From Candidatus Woesearchaeota archaeon (GTDB taxonomy: Archaea > Nanobdellota > Nanobdellia > Woesearchaeales > WJKL01): DNA of 9,476 nt. The notes below the pieces were generated by a model. It saw only the letters and a list, made by a program, of their open reading frames with translations, was not told the DNA's origin and searched no databases. Shown in pieces: positions 1 to 6,841 of this stretch. The stretch lies in NCBI GenBank assembly GCA_019322455.1, contig JAHWIT010000058.1:1-9476 (forward strand). The letters are read 5' to 3'. A program made the translations under genes and the position numbers. How positions within the stretch are numbered: the first letter of the stretch is position 1; each line of letters starts with the position of its first letter.

Positions 1-1
1 G

Positions 2-3000
2 ATAGAAAATTATTTTGAAGAGATAGATAGTAAGATTGAAGAGGTTCATGGAATAGCAACTAAAGCAAGAAAAAAAGGATATGACCCAGAGGAAAAGATA
101 GATATACCTTTAGCTAAGAATATGGCTGAAAGGGTTACTGGTTTAATAAGTGCTGTTGCACCACAAATTGTTAATACATCTGTTCCAAAGAGGATTAATG
201 AATTAGAGAAGAAGTATGGTGTTTTGGATTGGAGAATTTCTCTTATAATTGCTTTGGAGATTGCACAAGAAAGGTATTGCAAATTTAAGGATAAAAAGGA
301 AGCAATGGAAGTTGGAATTAGAGTAGGATTTGCTTATCATACATTAGGAACAGTAGCTTCTCCTTTAGAAGGTTTTAGTCATTTAAGTATTGAAAGAACA
401 AAGGATGGAAAGGAATATTTTAAATTATATTTTTCAGGGCCAATTAGATCAGCTGGAGGTACTGGAGCTAGTGTTTCTGTTTTGATTGCAGATTATGTAA
501 GAAAGAAGATGGATTATGCACCATATGATCCTACAAAGAAAGAGATTAAGAGATATGTTACTGAATTATATGATTTTCATGAAAGGGTTACTAATTTGCA
601 GTATTTGCCTAGCGAAGAAGAGATAGAGTTTTTAGCTAAAAACATTCCTGTACAAATAACAGGAGATCCTTCTGAGAAAGTGGAGGTCAGTAATTATAAG
701 GATTTAGATAGAGTTGAAACAAATAATTTGAGAAATGGTGTTTGTTTAGTAATGGGAGAAGGAATTGCACAGAAAGCACCTAAGTTATGGAAGCAGCTGT
801 CTAAATGGGGACATGATTTTGAGATGGAACAGTGGGATTTTTTAGGGGACTTTATTAGCTTACAGAAGAAGATTAAAGCAAAAGGAGAGGTAAGCAAGAA
901 AGAAGATAAGGAAGAAGAGAAAATAAAACCTGATTTTACTTTTATAAAAGATCTTGTTGCTGGAAGGCCTGTTTTAACACATCCATTGGCAGCAGGAGGT
1001 TTTAGATTAAGATATGGAAGGAGTAGAACTTCGGGATATAGTGCAGCTTCAATACATCCAGTTACTATGAAGGTGTTAAATAATTATATTGCTACAGGAA
1101 CCCAGCTTAAGGTTGAGAGGCCTGGTAAAGGTTGTGTTGTAAGTCCTTGTGATACAATAGAAGGTCCTATAGTCAGATTGGTTGATGGTTCTGTTTTAAG
1201 GATAGATTCAGAAAAGGAATTAAATGAAGATAATATTGAAGAAATATTATTTTTAGGAGATATTCTTTTTAATTATGGGGATTTTTTGAATAGAGCACAT
1301 ATTCTTGTTCCTCCTGGATATTGTGAAGAGTGGTGGGTACAGGAATTGGAAAAGGCAACTGTAGATATGTTTGGAAGTTTGGATTTAGATAAACTTTCTG
1401 AATTAGTTGAGATTCCTGTTTCTGAGCTAGAGCTTTTAGTTAATAATCCTATGAAAACAAAGATATCTGCAGAAGGAGCTTTTATTATATCTCAGAAGCT
1501 GGGGATTCCTTTTCATCCTTATTATACTTATCATTGGAAGCTGATTAATTTTAATCAATTGATTTCTTTAGTTGAAATGATTAAAACAGCTACAATAAAA
1601 AAAGAAGGCAATGAGATAAAGAAGATAATTATTCCATTAAAGGAGGAAGGGAAAAGAGTTTTGGAGTTAATTGGGATATCTCATTTAGTTGTTAATAAAG
1701 AATTTGCTGTTATAGAAAAACAAGCTGCAATGGCTCTTGCTATACAATTAGGATTTTATGAAAAAAAGATTAATTCTGAGATTGAAGAAAAGAAAAATGT
1801 TTTGGATATAATTAATTTGATTTCTTTAGTTAAGATAAGAGATAAAAGTGGGATATTTATTGGAGCAAGGATGGGTAGGCCTGAAAAGGCTAAGCTACGT
1901 AAGTTAACTGGAAGCCCGCAGGTATTGTTTCCTGTCGGCAAGGAAGGAGGAAGAATGCGATCATTTCAAGAAGCATTTGAATCTGGTATTGTAAGGGCTG
2001 ATTTTCCAATATATTACTGCGATGAATGCAACAAGAAAACAATATTTTCAGTTTGTGAAAAATGTGATAAAAAAACAAGACAATTGTTTGAATGCAATGT
2101 TTGTGGAGTTGTTGAGAAAAATGTTTGTCCTAAACATGGAAATGTGAAGTCATTTAATACAAGGGATATTGATATAAAATATTATTTTGATTGTATTTTG
2201 AAAAAGTTAGGAACAAAGACATTTCCTGATTTGATAAAAGGAGTTAGAGGAACTTCTAATAAGGATCATATTCCAGAACATTTGATTAAAGGTGTTTTGA
2301 GATCAAAATATGATTTATATGTGAATAAGGATGGTACAATAAGATATGATATGACTCAAATGCCTATAACTCACTTTAAACCAAAGGAGATTAATACTTC
2401 TGTGGAGAAATTAAAAGAGCTTGGTTATATTAAAGATATTCATAATAAGCCTCTTGAGAATAAAGAGCAAGTTTTGGAAATAAAACCTCAAGATATAATT
2501 CTTTCTGCTTGTATGGATTCTCCTGAAAAAGGAGCAGACAAGATTCTATTTAAAGTTGCTCAGTTTTGTGATGAATTATTAGTTAAGCTGTATGGATTAA
2601 AACCTTTTTATAATTTGGAAAGTGTTGATGATTTAATAGGACATATATGCTTGGCTTTAGCACCGCATACATCAGCTGCAATAGCCACTCGAATTATTGG
2701 TTTTTCACAAACACAAGGATTTTTAGCTCATCCTTTGGTTCATGCTGCTACAAGACGTGATTGTTTTGTTTATGACAGCAAAATAGTTGTTTATGATAAA
2801 AAGCAGAAGAGGGTTTCTCAAGTAGAGATTGGAAAATTTGTGGAAGAGTTTAATCCATACAAAAAAGCAGATAATTATGGAACTTTGGTTAAAGAGATAG
2901 ATAATTATTATACTTATTCATTGAATAAAAAATTGGAATTATCAAGGATAAATGAGGTTTCTATTCATACTCCTACTGAGATTGCTGAATTGATTTTAGA

Positions 3001-4915
3001 GGATGGGAGAGTATTAAAATTGACTTTAAATCATGAAGTTTTTGTTAAAGGCCTACTTAAGAAGAAAGCTATTCAATTAGAAAAAGGAGACCAGTTAATG
3101 ATTCCTTATAAATTTGATATTATGGAGAAGGACGTTTCTATATTGAATTTGTTTGATATTTTAAAAGAAAGTAAAGGATTAATGGTTAGAAATGTGGTAA
3201 AAGAGGTTAATAATTTAGTTAGAGAAGCAGGAGGCAGGAAGAAATTTAGAGAAGTTTATAATCTAAAAAAGAGGGAGTTAGATAATTATCTATTAAGAGA
3301 TAGTTTTCCTGCAGGTTTGTTTTTGAGATTAAAAATAAAACCTAATGAGATTGGATTTAATAGAGATAAGATTTCAATTAAGTCAGAGATAATATTAGAG
3401 AATGATTTTTTTTATTTATTGGGGCTTTATGTTGCTGAAGGTTTTGCACGTAAAAAAGAAACTGGAAAGGGATATTATCAAATTTCAATTGCTGTTACAG
3501 AGAAAGAGATTAGAGATGATATTATTAGGATTATGAAAAAATATTTTAATTTAAGCCCTTCAGAAAATCATATAGATCATGTTACATTTTCCAGCAGAAT
3601 AGTTTATGAGTTGTTTGTTGATTATTTTAAATTAGGAGGAAAGGCTTATGAGAAGAATATTGATTTCTTCTTAGATCTAAAAAAGGAAAAACTAGCTAGC
3701 ATATTAAAGGGATATTTGGATGGAGATGGTTCAGTTTCAGAAGGAGAGTTAAGAGTAACTTTTGATACTGTCAGTCAGGATCTTATAGATAATTTAAGAT
3801 TTATTTTCAGCAGATTTGGGATATATATTTCATCTAGAACGTATAAAAAGCAGCCAGGTCCAAAAGTAAGAGGGTTTTATTTGGAGAAAGGAAGGAGGAT
3901 ACCTGAATTTGAGATTACAAAATTAAAGATATCAAGCAAATTTGTTTTGAAATTTAATTCTTTAATAGGATTTAAATTGAAAAGAAAACAGGAGATTTTA
4001 GATAAGATTTTGCGAAAGATAAAACCTAAATATAATAAAATAGAGTTTGATAATCAGTTTGCTTATCCTAAGATTATTGATATTAAGCATTCAAAACAGA
4101 AGACTTATTGTTTAAATGTTGAAGGAAATCATAATTTTATTTGCAATGATTTTTTAGTTAAAAATTGTGATGGTGATGAGGCATGTGTTATGCTGCTTAT
4201 GGATGCTTTTTTGAATTTTTCAATGCGGTATTTGCCTGCACATAAAGGAAGCACTCAAGATGCTCCTTTGGTTATGACTTCTCATTTAATTCCTTCTGAA
4301 GTAGATGATATGATATTTGATATGGATATTAGCTGGAGATATCCTCTTGAGTTTTACAATGCTTGTTTAGAATACAAAAATCCATGGGATGTTGAGATTG
4401 ATAAAGTAGGAGATTTTCTTGCTAAACCAAAACAATATGAAAAACATGGTTTTACTCATGATATCTCAAATATCAATATGGGGGTTAGATGTTCTGCTTA
4501 CAAGACATTGCCTTCTATGGAGGATAAATTAAAAGGACAGATGGAGATTGCTGAGAGAATAAGAGCAGTTGATACATCAGATGTTGCTCGGCTGGTAATT
4601 GAAAAGCATTTTATCAGAGATACAAAAGGAAATTTGCGTAAGTTTTCAATGCAGCAGTTTAGATGTGTTAAATGTAATGAAAAGTTTAGAAGGCCTCCTC
4701 TTATTGGCAAATGTGCTAAATGTGGTGGAAGAATAATATTTACAATAGCAGAGGGTTCTGTTGTTAAGTATTTAGAGCCTTCTATAAGTTTAGCTAAGAA
4801 ATATAATGTTCCTGCTTATTTGAAACAGAGTTTGGAGTTATTACAGAGAAGAATTGAGGATGTTTTTGGCAAAGAGAAAGAAAAACAGACTGGGTTAGGG
4901 GCTTGGTTTGGGTAA
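2..4915 (+). CDS. polC: DNA polymerase D large subunit DP2 (PolII large subunit), 5'-partial, intein-containing
   Basis: Catalytic subunit of the archaeal replicative polymerase PolD, which works with the DP1 exonuclease subunit and PCNA. The frame is open from base 2 and the 40 codons before the ATG at 122 read like a DP2 N-terminus (KARKKGYDPE, DIPLAKNMAERV), so the true start lies left of the window and that ATG is internal. Numbering from it: SGPIRSAGGT at 105-114, HPLAAGGFRLRYGRSRTSG from 287, GARMGRPEKA from 581, a cysteine-rich zinc region at 633-672 (C633/C636, C645/C648, C658/C661, C669/H672), APHTSAAIATRIIGF just before the intein, the catalytic CDGDE at 1349-1353 (D1350 and D1352 expected to bind metal), and a second zinc finger at C1515/C1518/C1531/C1534. 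Without the intein about 1169 residues are visible, normal for DP2. No frameshift seen. The gene ends in a PIP-like peptide. Family assignment is essentially certain. Confidence 0.97.
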   Translation: MENYFEEIDSKIEEVHGIATKARKKGYDPEEKIDIPLAKNMAERVTGLISAVAPQIVNTSVPKRINELEKKYGVLDWRISLIIALEIAQERYCKFKDKKEAMEVGIRVGFAYHTLGTVASPLEGFSHLSIERTKDGKEYFKLYFSGPIRSAGGTGASVSVLIADYVRKKMDYAPYDPTKKEIKRYVTELYDFHERVTNLQYLPSEEEIEFLAKNIPVQITGDPSEKVEVSNYKDLDRVETNNLRNGVCLVMGEGIAQKAPKLWKQLSKWGHDFEMEQWDFLGDFISLQKKIKAKGEVSKKEDKEEEKIKPDFTFIKDLVAGRPVLTHPLAAGGFRLRYGRSRTSGYSAASIHPVTMKVLNNYIATGTQLKVERPGKGCVVSPCDTIEGPIVRLVDGSVLRIDSEKELNEDNIEEILFLGDILFNYGDFLNRAHILVPPGYCEEWWVQELEKATVDMFGSLDLDKLSELVEIPVSELELLVNNPMKTKISAEGAFIISQKLGIPFHPYYTYHWKLINFNQLISLVEMIKTATIKKEGNEIKKIIIPLKEEGKRVLELIGISHLVVNKEFAVIEKQAAMALAIQLGFYEKKINSEIEEKKNVLDIINLISLVKIRDKSGIFIGARMGRPEKAKLRKLTGSPQVLFPVGKEGGRMRSFQEAFESGIVRADFPIYYCDECNKKTIFSVCEKCDKKTRQLFECNVCGVVEKNVCPKHGNVKSFNTRDIDIKYYFDCILKKLGTKTFPDLIKGVRGTSNKDHIPEHLIKGVLRSKYDLYVNKDGTIRYDMTQMPITHFKPKEINTSVEKLKELGYIKDIHNKPLENKEQVLEIKPQDIILSACMDSPEKGADKILFKVAQFCDELLVKLYGLKPFYNLESVDDLIGHICLALAPHTSAAIATRIIGFSQTQGFLAHPLVHAATRRDCFVYDSKIVVYDKKQKRVSQVEIGKFVEEFNPYKKADNYGTLVKEIDNYYTYSLNKKLELSRINEVSIHTPTEIAELILEDGRVLKLTLNHEVFVKGLLKKKAIQLEKGDQLMIPYKFDIMEKDVSILNLFDILKESKGLMVRNVVKEVNNLVREAGGRKKFREVYNLKKRELDNYLLRDSFPAGLFLRLKIKPNEIGFNRDKISIKSEIILENDFFYLLGLYVAEGFARKKETGKGYYQISIAVTEKEIRDDIIRIMKKYFNLSPSENHIDHVTFSSRIVYELFVDYFKLGGKAYEKNIDFFLDLKKEKLASILKGYLDGDGSVSEGELRVTFDTVSQDLIDNLRFIFSRFGIYISSRTYKKQPGPKVRGFYLEKGRRIPEFEITKLKISSKFVLKFNSLIGFKLKRKQEILDKILRKIKPKYNKIEFDNQFAYPKIIDIKHSKQKTYCLNVEGNHNFICNDFLVKNCDGDEACVMLLMDAFLNFSMRYLPAHKGSTQDAPLVMTSHLIPSEVDDMIFDMDISWRYPLEFYNACLEYKNPWDVEIDKVGDFLAKPKQYEKHGFTHDISNINMGVRCSAYKTLPSMEDKLKGQMEIAERIRAVDTSDVARLVIEKHFIRDTKGNLRKFSMQQFRCVKCNEKFRRPPLIGKCAKCGGRIIFTIAEGSVVKYLEPSISLAKKYNVPAYLKQSLELLQRRIEDVFGKEKEKQTGLGAWFG
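2762..4165 (+). mobile_element. Intein with LAGLIDADG homing endonuclease in DP2
   Basis: A 468-residue in-frame insertion starting at Cys1 (TGT at 2762) and ending at Asn468 (AAT at 4163-4165). The +1 extein residue is Cys (4166). Joining the flanks restores the conserved DP2 string RRD-CDGDE. Splicing motifs seen: block A (CFVYDSKIVVYD), block B with T88 and H91 (TLNHEVFV), block F (YCLNVEGNHNF, with H457) and block G (FLVKN). Endonuclease motifs: LLGLYVAEG at intein residues 219-227 and LKGYLDGDG at 315-323, each with its acidic residue, plus a block-D-like KNIDFFL between them. The penultimate residue is Lys, not the usual His. A region at 147-191 looks like a helix-turn-helix. From memory, DP2 inteins at or near this catalytic site occur in Pyrococcus abyssi and haloarchaea. 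Boundaries are confident because both the splice residues and the extein alignment agree. Confidence 0.95.
4886..4909 (+). other. PIP-box-like peptide at the DP2 C-terminus
   Basis: The last residues of DP2 before the terminal Gly read QTGLGAWF, matching the PCNA-interacting consensus Q-x-x-hydrophobic-x-x-aromatic-aromatic. It sits at the extreme C-terminus after a charged stretch (GKEKEKQ), the usual position for such motifs, and DP2 of other euryarchaea also binds PCNA through a C-terminal peptide. Binding here is inferred from sequence only. Confidence 0.75.
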
Positions 4916-4925
4916 TTCCAACAAC

Positions 4926-4934
4926 TTTATAAAA
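4926..4934 (+). promoter_or_regulatory. TATA box for the 79-residue orphan gene
   Basis: TTTATAAAA lies in the 33-bp gap after polC. Its centre (4930) is 28 bases before the ATG at 4958 and 19 before the ATG at 4949. Archaeal transcription usually starts 25-28 bases after the TATA centre, so a leaderless transcript would favour the second ATG. No U-rich polC terminator is visible in the gap, so read-through from polC is also possible. Confidence 0.55.
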
Positions 4935-4948
4935 AACTTTAACTTAAT

Positions 4949-5188
4949 ATGATTAAAATGAGTCTTGGAGATATTTTAATTGAGGAACTTGGAAAGGACA
5001 CATTACATTCTAAAGGAGAGATTATGAAATCACTTAAACAGCATAGTTATGTTCCTACATTGAGGTTTTATCAAGGAAAGGCTGTTGGTATTGAATGCGC
5101 TGGAGATTGGTTTACTCGTTCAGTTGTTGAGTTTGTAAAACAGGCAGATGGAAGATATAAGATTATTTATGGTATTGGTGATAATTAA
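4949..5188 (+). CDS. Hypothetical protein, 79 residues
   Basis: I do not recognise this family. The product is small, soluble-looking and mildly basic, with no membrane segment, signal peptide or cysteine-pair zinc motif (its only Cys is in ECAGDW). The N-terminal half looks helical (LGDILIEELGKDTLHSKGEI), with a short linker to a probably beta-rich second half carrying VPTLRFYQGKAVGIE, DWFTRSVVEFV and GRYKIIYGIG. It follows polC by 33 bp on the same strand and ends 5 bp from the convergent DUF424 stop. A TATA box sits just upstream; its spacing suggests that ATG 4958 (giving 76 residues starting MSLGDIL) may be the real start. Codon use resembles the neighbours and the frame is free of interruptions, so it is probably a real gene, but no function can be assigned. 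Confidence 0.8.
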   Translation: MIKMSLGDILIEELGKDTLHSKGEIMKSLKQHSYVPTLRFYQGKAVGIECAGDWFTRSVVEFVKQADGRYKIIYGIGDN

Positions 5189-5193
5189 GTATT

Positions 5194-5496
5194 TTATTCT
5201 TCTCTGACAATTACACATTGTGCATGAGGAATTCCTTGTATTTTGAGAATATGAGTTTCATCAATTAGTTTTTGTTTTAGTGCTAGTTTTACTGTTTTCT
5301 CTCCAACTAAATTTAAGATATAGGCTTGTTGGAATATTAGAAGGATTTCAGATTCTGATTTTTCCTCTCCTTTGTAGAAGTCTGTTGTTAAATCTATCTG
5401 CAGTTTTCCTTGTGTGAATTTTTTTCCAATTAATTCAGAATCACAAACAGCAAGAATAAGTTTTCCATCTCTTGTTTTGTGTTTTTTTGATAACAT
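5194..5496 (-). CDS. DUF424 family protein
   Basis: A 100-residue protein of the archaeal DUF424 family, whose function is unknown to me. Family features seen are KLILAVCDSELIGKKF near the N-terminus, an NLVGEKTVKLAL segment at about residues 62-73, and the near-terminal GIPHAQ motif. The frame can be extended to a TTG at 5538, but that adds residues overlapping the end of aIF2-beta that do not look like DUF424. The ATG at 5496 gives the usual length of about 100 and lies one base after the aIF2-beta stop (TAGAATG on the minus strand), so I chose it. This stop-start junction means the two are almost certainly co-transcribed and may be translationally coupled. The pairing hints at a translation-related role, which is inference only. 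No clear Shine-Dalgarno sequence precedes the start. Confidence 0.9.
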   Translation of the reverse strand: MLSKKHKTRDGKLILAVCDSELIGKKFTQGKLQIDLTTDFYKGEEKSESEILLIFQQAYILNLVGEKTVKLALKQKLIDETHILKIQGIPHAQCVIVREE

Positions 5497-5497
5497 T

Positions 5498-5905
5498 CTA
5501 TATCTTAGCTTTGACTGGATGCTTTGCACCACAGGCAAGACATTTTATGAATGTAACTCTATTTTCTTTCATTAGTTTTGTGTCTGGTTTTTTACATTCT
5601 GAGCATAAAACAAAATTGTTAGCATAATTTTGGATTTTTTCATTTACACTTGAAGCACTTACTTTTCTTCCAATTATTAAAGCGCCTTTTCTCATTTCTC
5701 CTGGTGTTGCTAATTCTCTTAGAACGTATTTTAATAGATGCTCAACAGGCCTTCCAAGTATGTCAGCAATCTGCTCAAAATTACTGATTATTGTTTTATT
5801 TCCTTCAATATGGCCTTTTACTTTTGGGATTTCAAATCTTTCTGTCTTTAAAACAGATTCTGGTAATTCTTTTCTGGCTTTTTTTAATAGTTTTTCATAC
5901 TCCAT
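5498..5905 (-). CDS. eif2b: Translation initiation factor aIF2 subunit beta
   Basis: The beta subunit of the archaeal aIF2 heterotrimer, which carries initiator Met-tRNA to the small ribosomal subunit with GTP. The 135-residue length is typical of archaeal homologues. Seen in order: an N-terminal helix (YEKLLKKARKEL) expected to contact the gamma subunit, a central alpha-beta domain containing TIISNFEQIADILGR and HLLKYVLRELATPG, then KGALIIGRKVSASSVNEKI, and a C-terminal zinc ribbon with C101/C104 (CSEC) and C122/C125 (CLAC) around PDTKL. The ATG at 5905 lies about 26 bases from the centre of a good TATA box, indicating a leaderless mRNA. It is the first gene of a two-gene unit with DUF424, and divergent from the SpoIIM-like gene. 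All four zinc ligands are present. Confidence 0.97.
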   Translation of the reverse strand: MEYEKLLKKARKELPESVLKTERFEIPKVKGHIEGNKTIISNFEQIADILGRPVEHLLKYVLRELATPGEMRKGALIIGRKVSASSVNEKIQNYANNFVLCSECKKPDTKLMKENRVTFIKCLACGAKHPVKAKI

Positions 5906-5927
5906 AATAGAAAAGAAAAATCATTTA

Positions 5928-5935
5928 TATTTAAA
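5928..5935 (-). promoter_or_regulatory. TATA box for the aIF2-beta / DUF424 unit
   Basis: On the minus strand the sequence reads TTTAAATA, a textbook archaeal TATA element. Its centre is 26-27 bases before the A of the aIF2-beta ATG (5905), the spacing expected when transcription starts at the start codon. It shares an 84-bp intergenic region with the divergent SpoIIM-like promoter; the two TATA boxes are about 32 bases apart, centre to centre. Confidence 0.7.
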
Positions 5936-5959
5936 TATTCACATTTAGTTAACAAAAGA

Positions 5960-5968
5960 TTTATAAAT
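5960..5968 (+). promoter_or_regulatory. TATA box for the SpoIIM-like gene
   Basis: TTTATAAAT with a purine-rich BRE-like stretch (AAAAGA) directly upstream. Its centre (5964) is 26 bases before the ATG at 5990, pointing to a leaderless transcript. No Shine-Dalgarno sequence lies between it and the start codon. Confidence 0.7.
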
Positions 5969-5989
5969 CTGCAAACTAAGAAAAATTAA

Positions 5990-6841
5990 ATGGTCTTAGA
6001 ATCCCTAACTAATCCTTTTAAAGCGCAAGATAAGCCTTTGTACTTATTTTTAATTGGTGCACTTTATGCTACAGCAGGATTATTTTTAGGAAACTGGATT
6101 TTTAGAGAGTATGCAAGCTTAATAATGGTTTTTTTGACTGTAATGGCATGTATTCCTCTGCTTTACAACACATTTCATGCAGAAGAAGAAAAGGAAGTAA
6201 TTTTAGATGAGGAAAAGGAAATATTAAAACAACATGGAAGGATCTTAATTTTTCTTTTGTTTTTGTTTTTAGGAATTGTAGCTGCGTTTGTTTTATGGTA
6301 TGTTGTGTTGCCATCTTCATGGATACAGAATTCCTTTCATTCACAGACATTAACAATACAGAGCATATCTACTAGGATTGCAACAGGAGGATTTTCTAAT
6401 ATTAATACATTTACAATAATTCTTTTAAATAATTTGAAGGTTTTGATTTTTTGTATATTGTTTTCTTTTCTTTATGGAGCTGGAGCAATATTTATTTTAA
6501 CATGGAATGCTTCTGTTATTGCAACAGCTATAGGCAATTATATTAGAACTAATATAACCTCTTTAACAACACAGCTTGGATTATTTAAGTATGCTGCTTA
6601 TTTTAAGATTATCTCAATAGGTTTATTGAAATATTTTGTTCATGGCATACCAGAGATAGCTGCTTATTTTATTGGAGGCATAGCTGGAGGTATAATCTCA
6701 GTAGCAGTAATTAGAGAAAGTTTTAGCACAAGGAATTTTGAAAAGATTATTTTAGATTCTTCTAATTTAATTATTATATCAATCATTATCTTAATAGTAG
6801 CTGCATTTATAGAGGTTTATATAACTCCTGCTTTATTCTAG
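5990..6841 (+). CDS. SpoIIM-like (stage II sporulation protein M family) membrane protein
   Basis: A 283-residue integral membrane protein. Hydrophobic segments lie at about 17-38, 42-62, 85-107, 143-172, a weaker pair at 202-217 and 222-241, and 258-279. A charged loop (65-82, Glu/Lys-rich) separates the second and third. Features of the SpoIIM/DUF95 family are the paired Asn (LLNNLK, 147-148), the glycine-rich FLYGAGAIFILTWN segment, and HGIPEIAAYFIGG at 218-230. In sporulating bacteria SpoIIM works in the engulfment machinery, but archaeal homologues have no known role, so the bacterial function should not be transferred. The gene has its own TATA box, is divergent from aIF2-beta, and its TAG stop overlaps the convergent RPA-like stop by 9 bp. 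Family call is good, function unknown. Confidence 0.87.
   Translation: MVLESLTNPFKAQDKPLYLFLIGALYATAGLFLGNWIFREYASLIMVFLTVMACIPLLYNTFHAEEEKEVILDEEKEILKQHGRILIFLLFLFLGIVAAFVLWYVVLPSSWIQNSFHSQTLTIQSISTRIATGGFSNINTFTIILLNNLKVLIFCILFSFLYGAGAIFILTWNASVIATAIGNYIRTNITSLTTQLGLFKYAAYFKIISIGLLKYFVHGIPEIAAYFIGGIAGGIISVAVIRESFSTRNFEKIILDSSNLIIISIIILIVAAFIEVYITPALF

Noticed and set aside
122..124. ATG as the start of the DP2 gene
   Set aside because: Forty open codons before it read like a conserved DP2 N-terminus, so the gene starts outside the window.
46..2078. Open frames on the minus strand opposite polC (46-282, 694-897, 1756-1941, 1890-2078)
   Set aside because: They lie fully antisense to conserved DP2 coding sequence and their products have no recognisable features.
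4498..4710. Minus-strand open frame opposite the DP2 C-terminal region
   Set aside because: Antisense to a conserved zinc-finger region with no promoter or family features.
5497..5538. TTG-started extension of the DUF424 gene overlapping aIF2-beta
   Set aside because: The extra 14 residues do not resemble the family, while the ATG at 5496 gives normal length and a tight stop-start junction.
5760..6356. Open frames at 5760-5948 (+) and 6102-6356 (-)
   Set aside because: The first is antisense to aIF2-beta, the second antisense to the SpoIIM-like gene; both look like by-products of AT-rich coding sequence.
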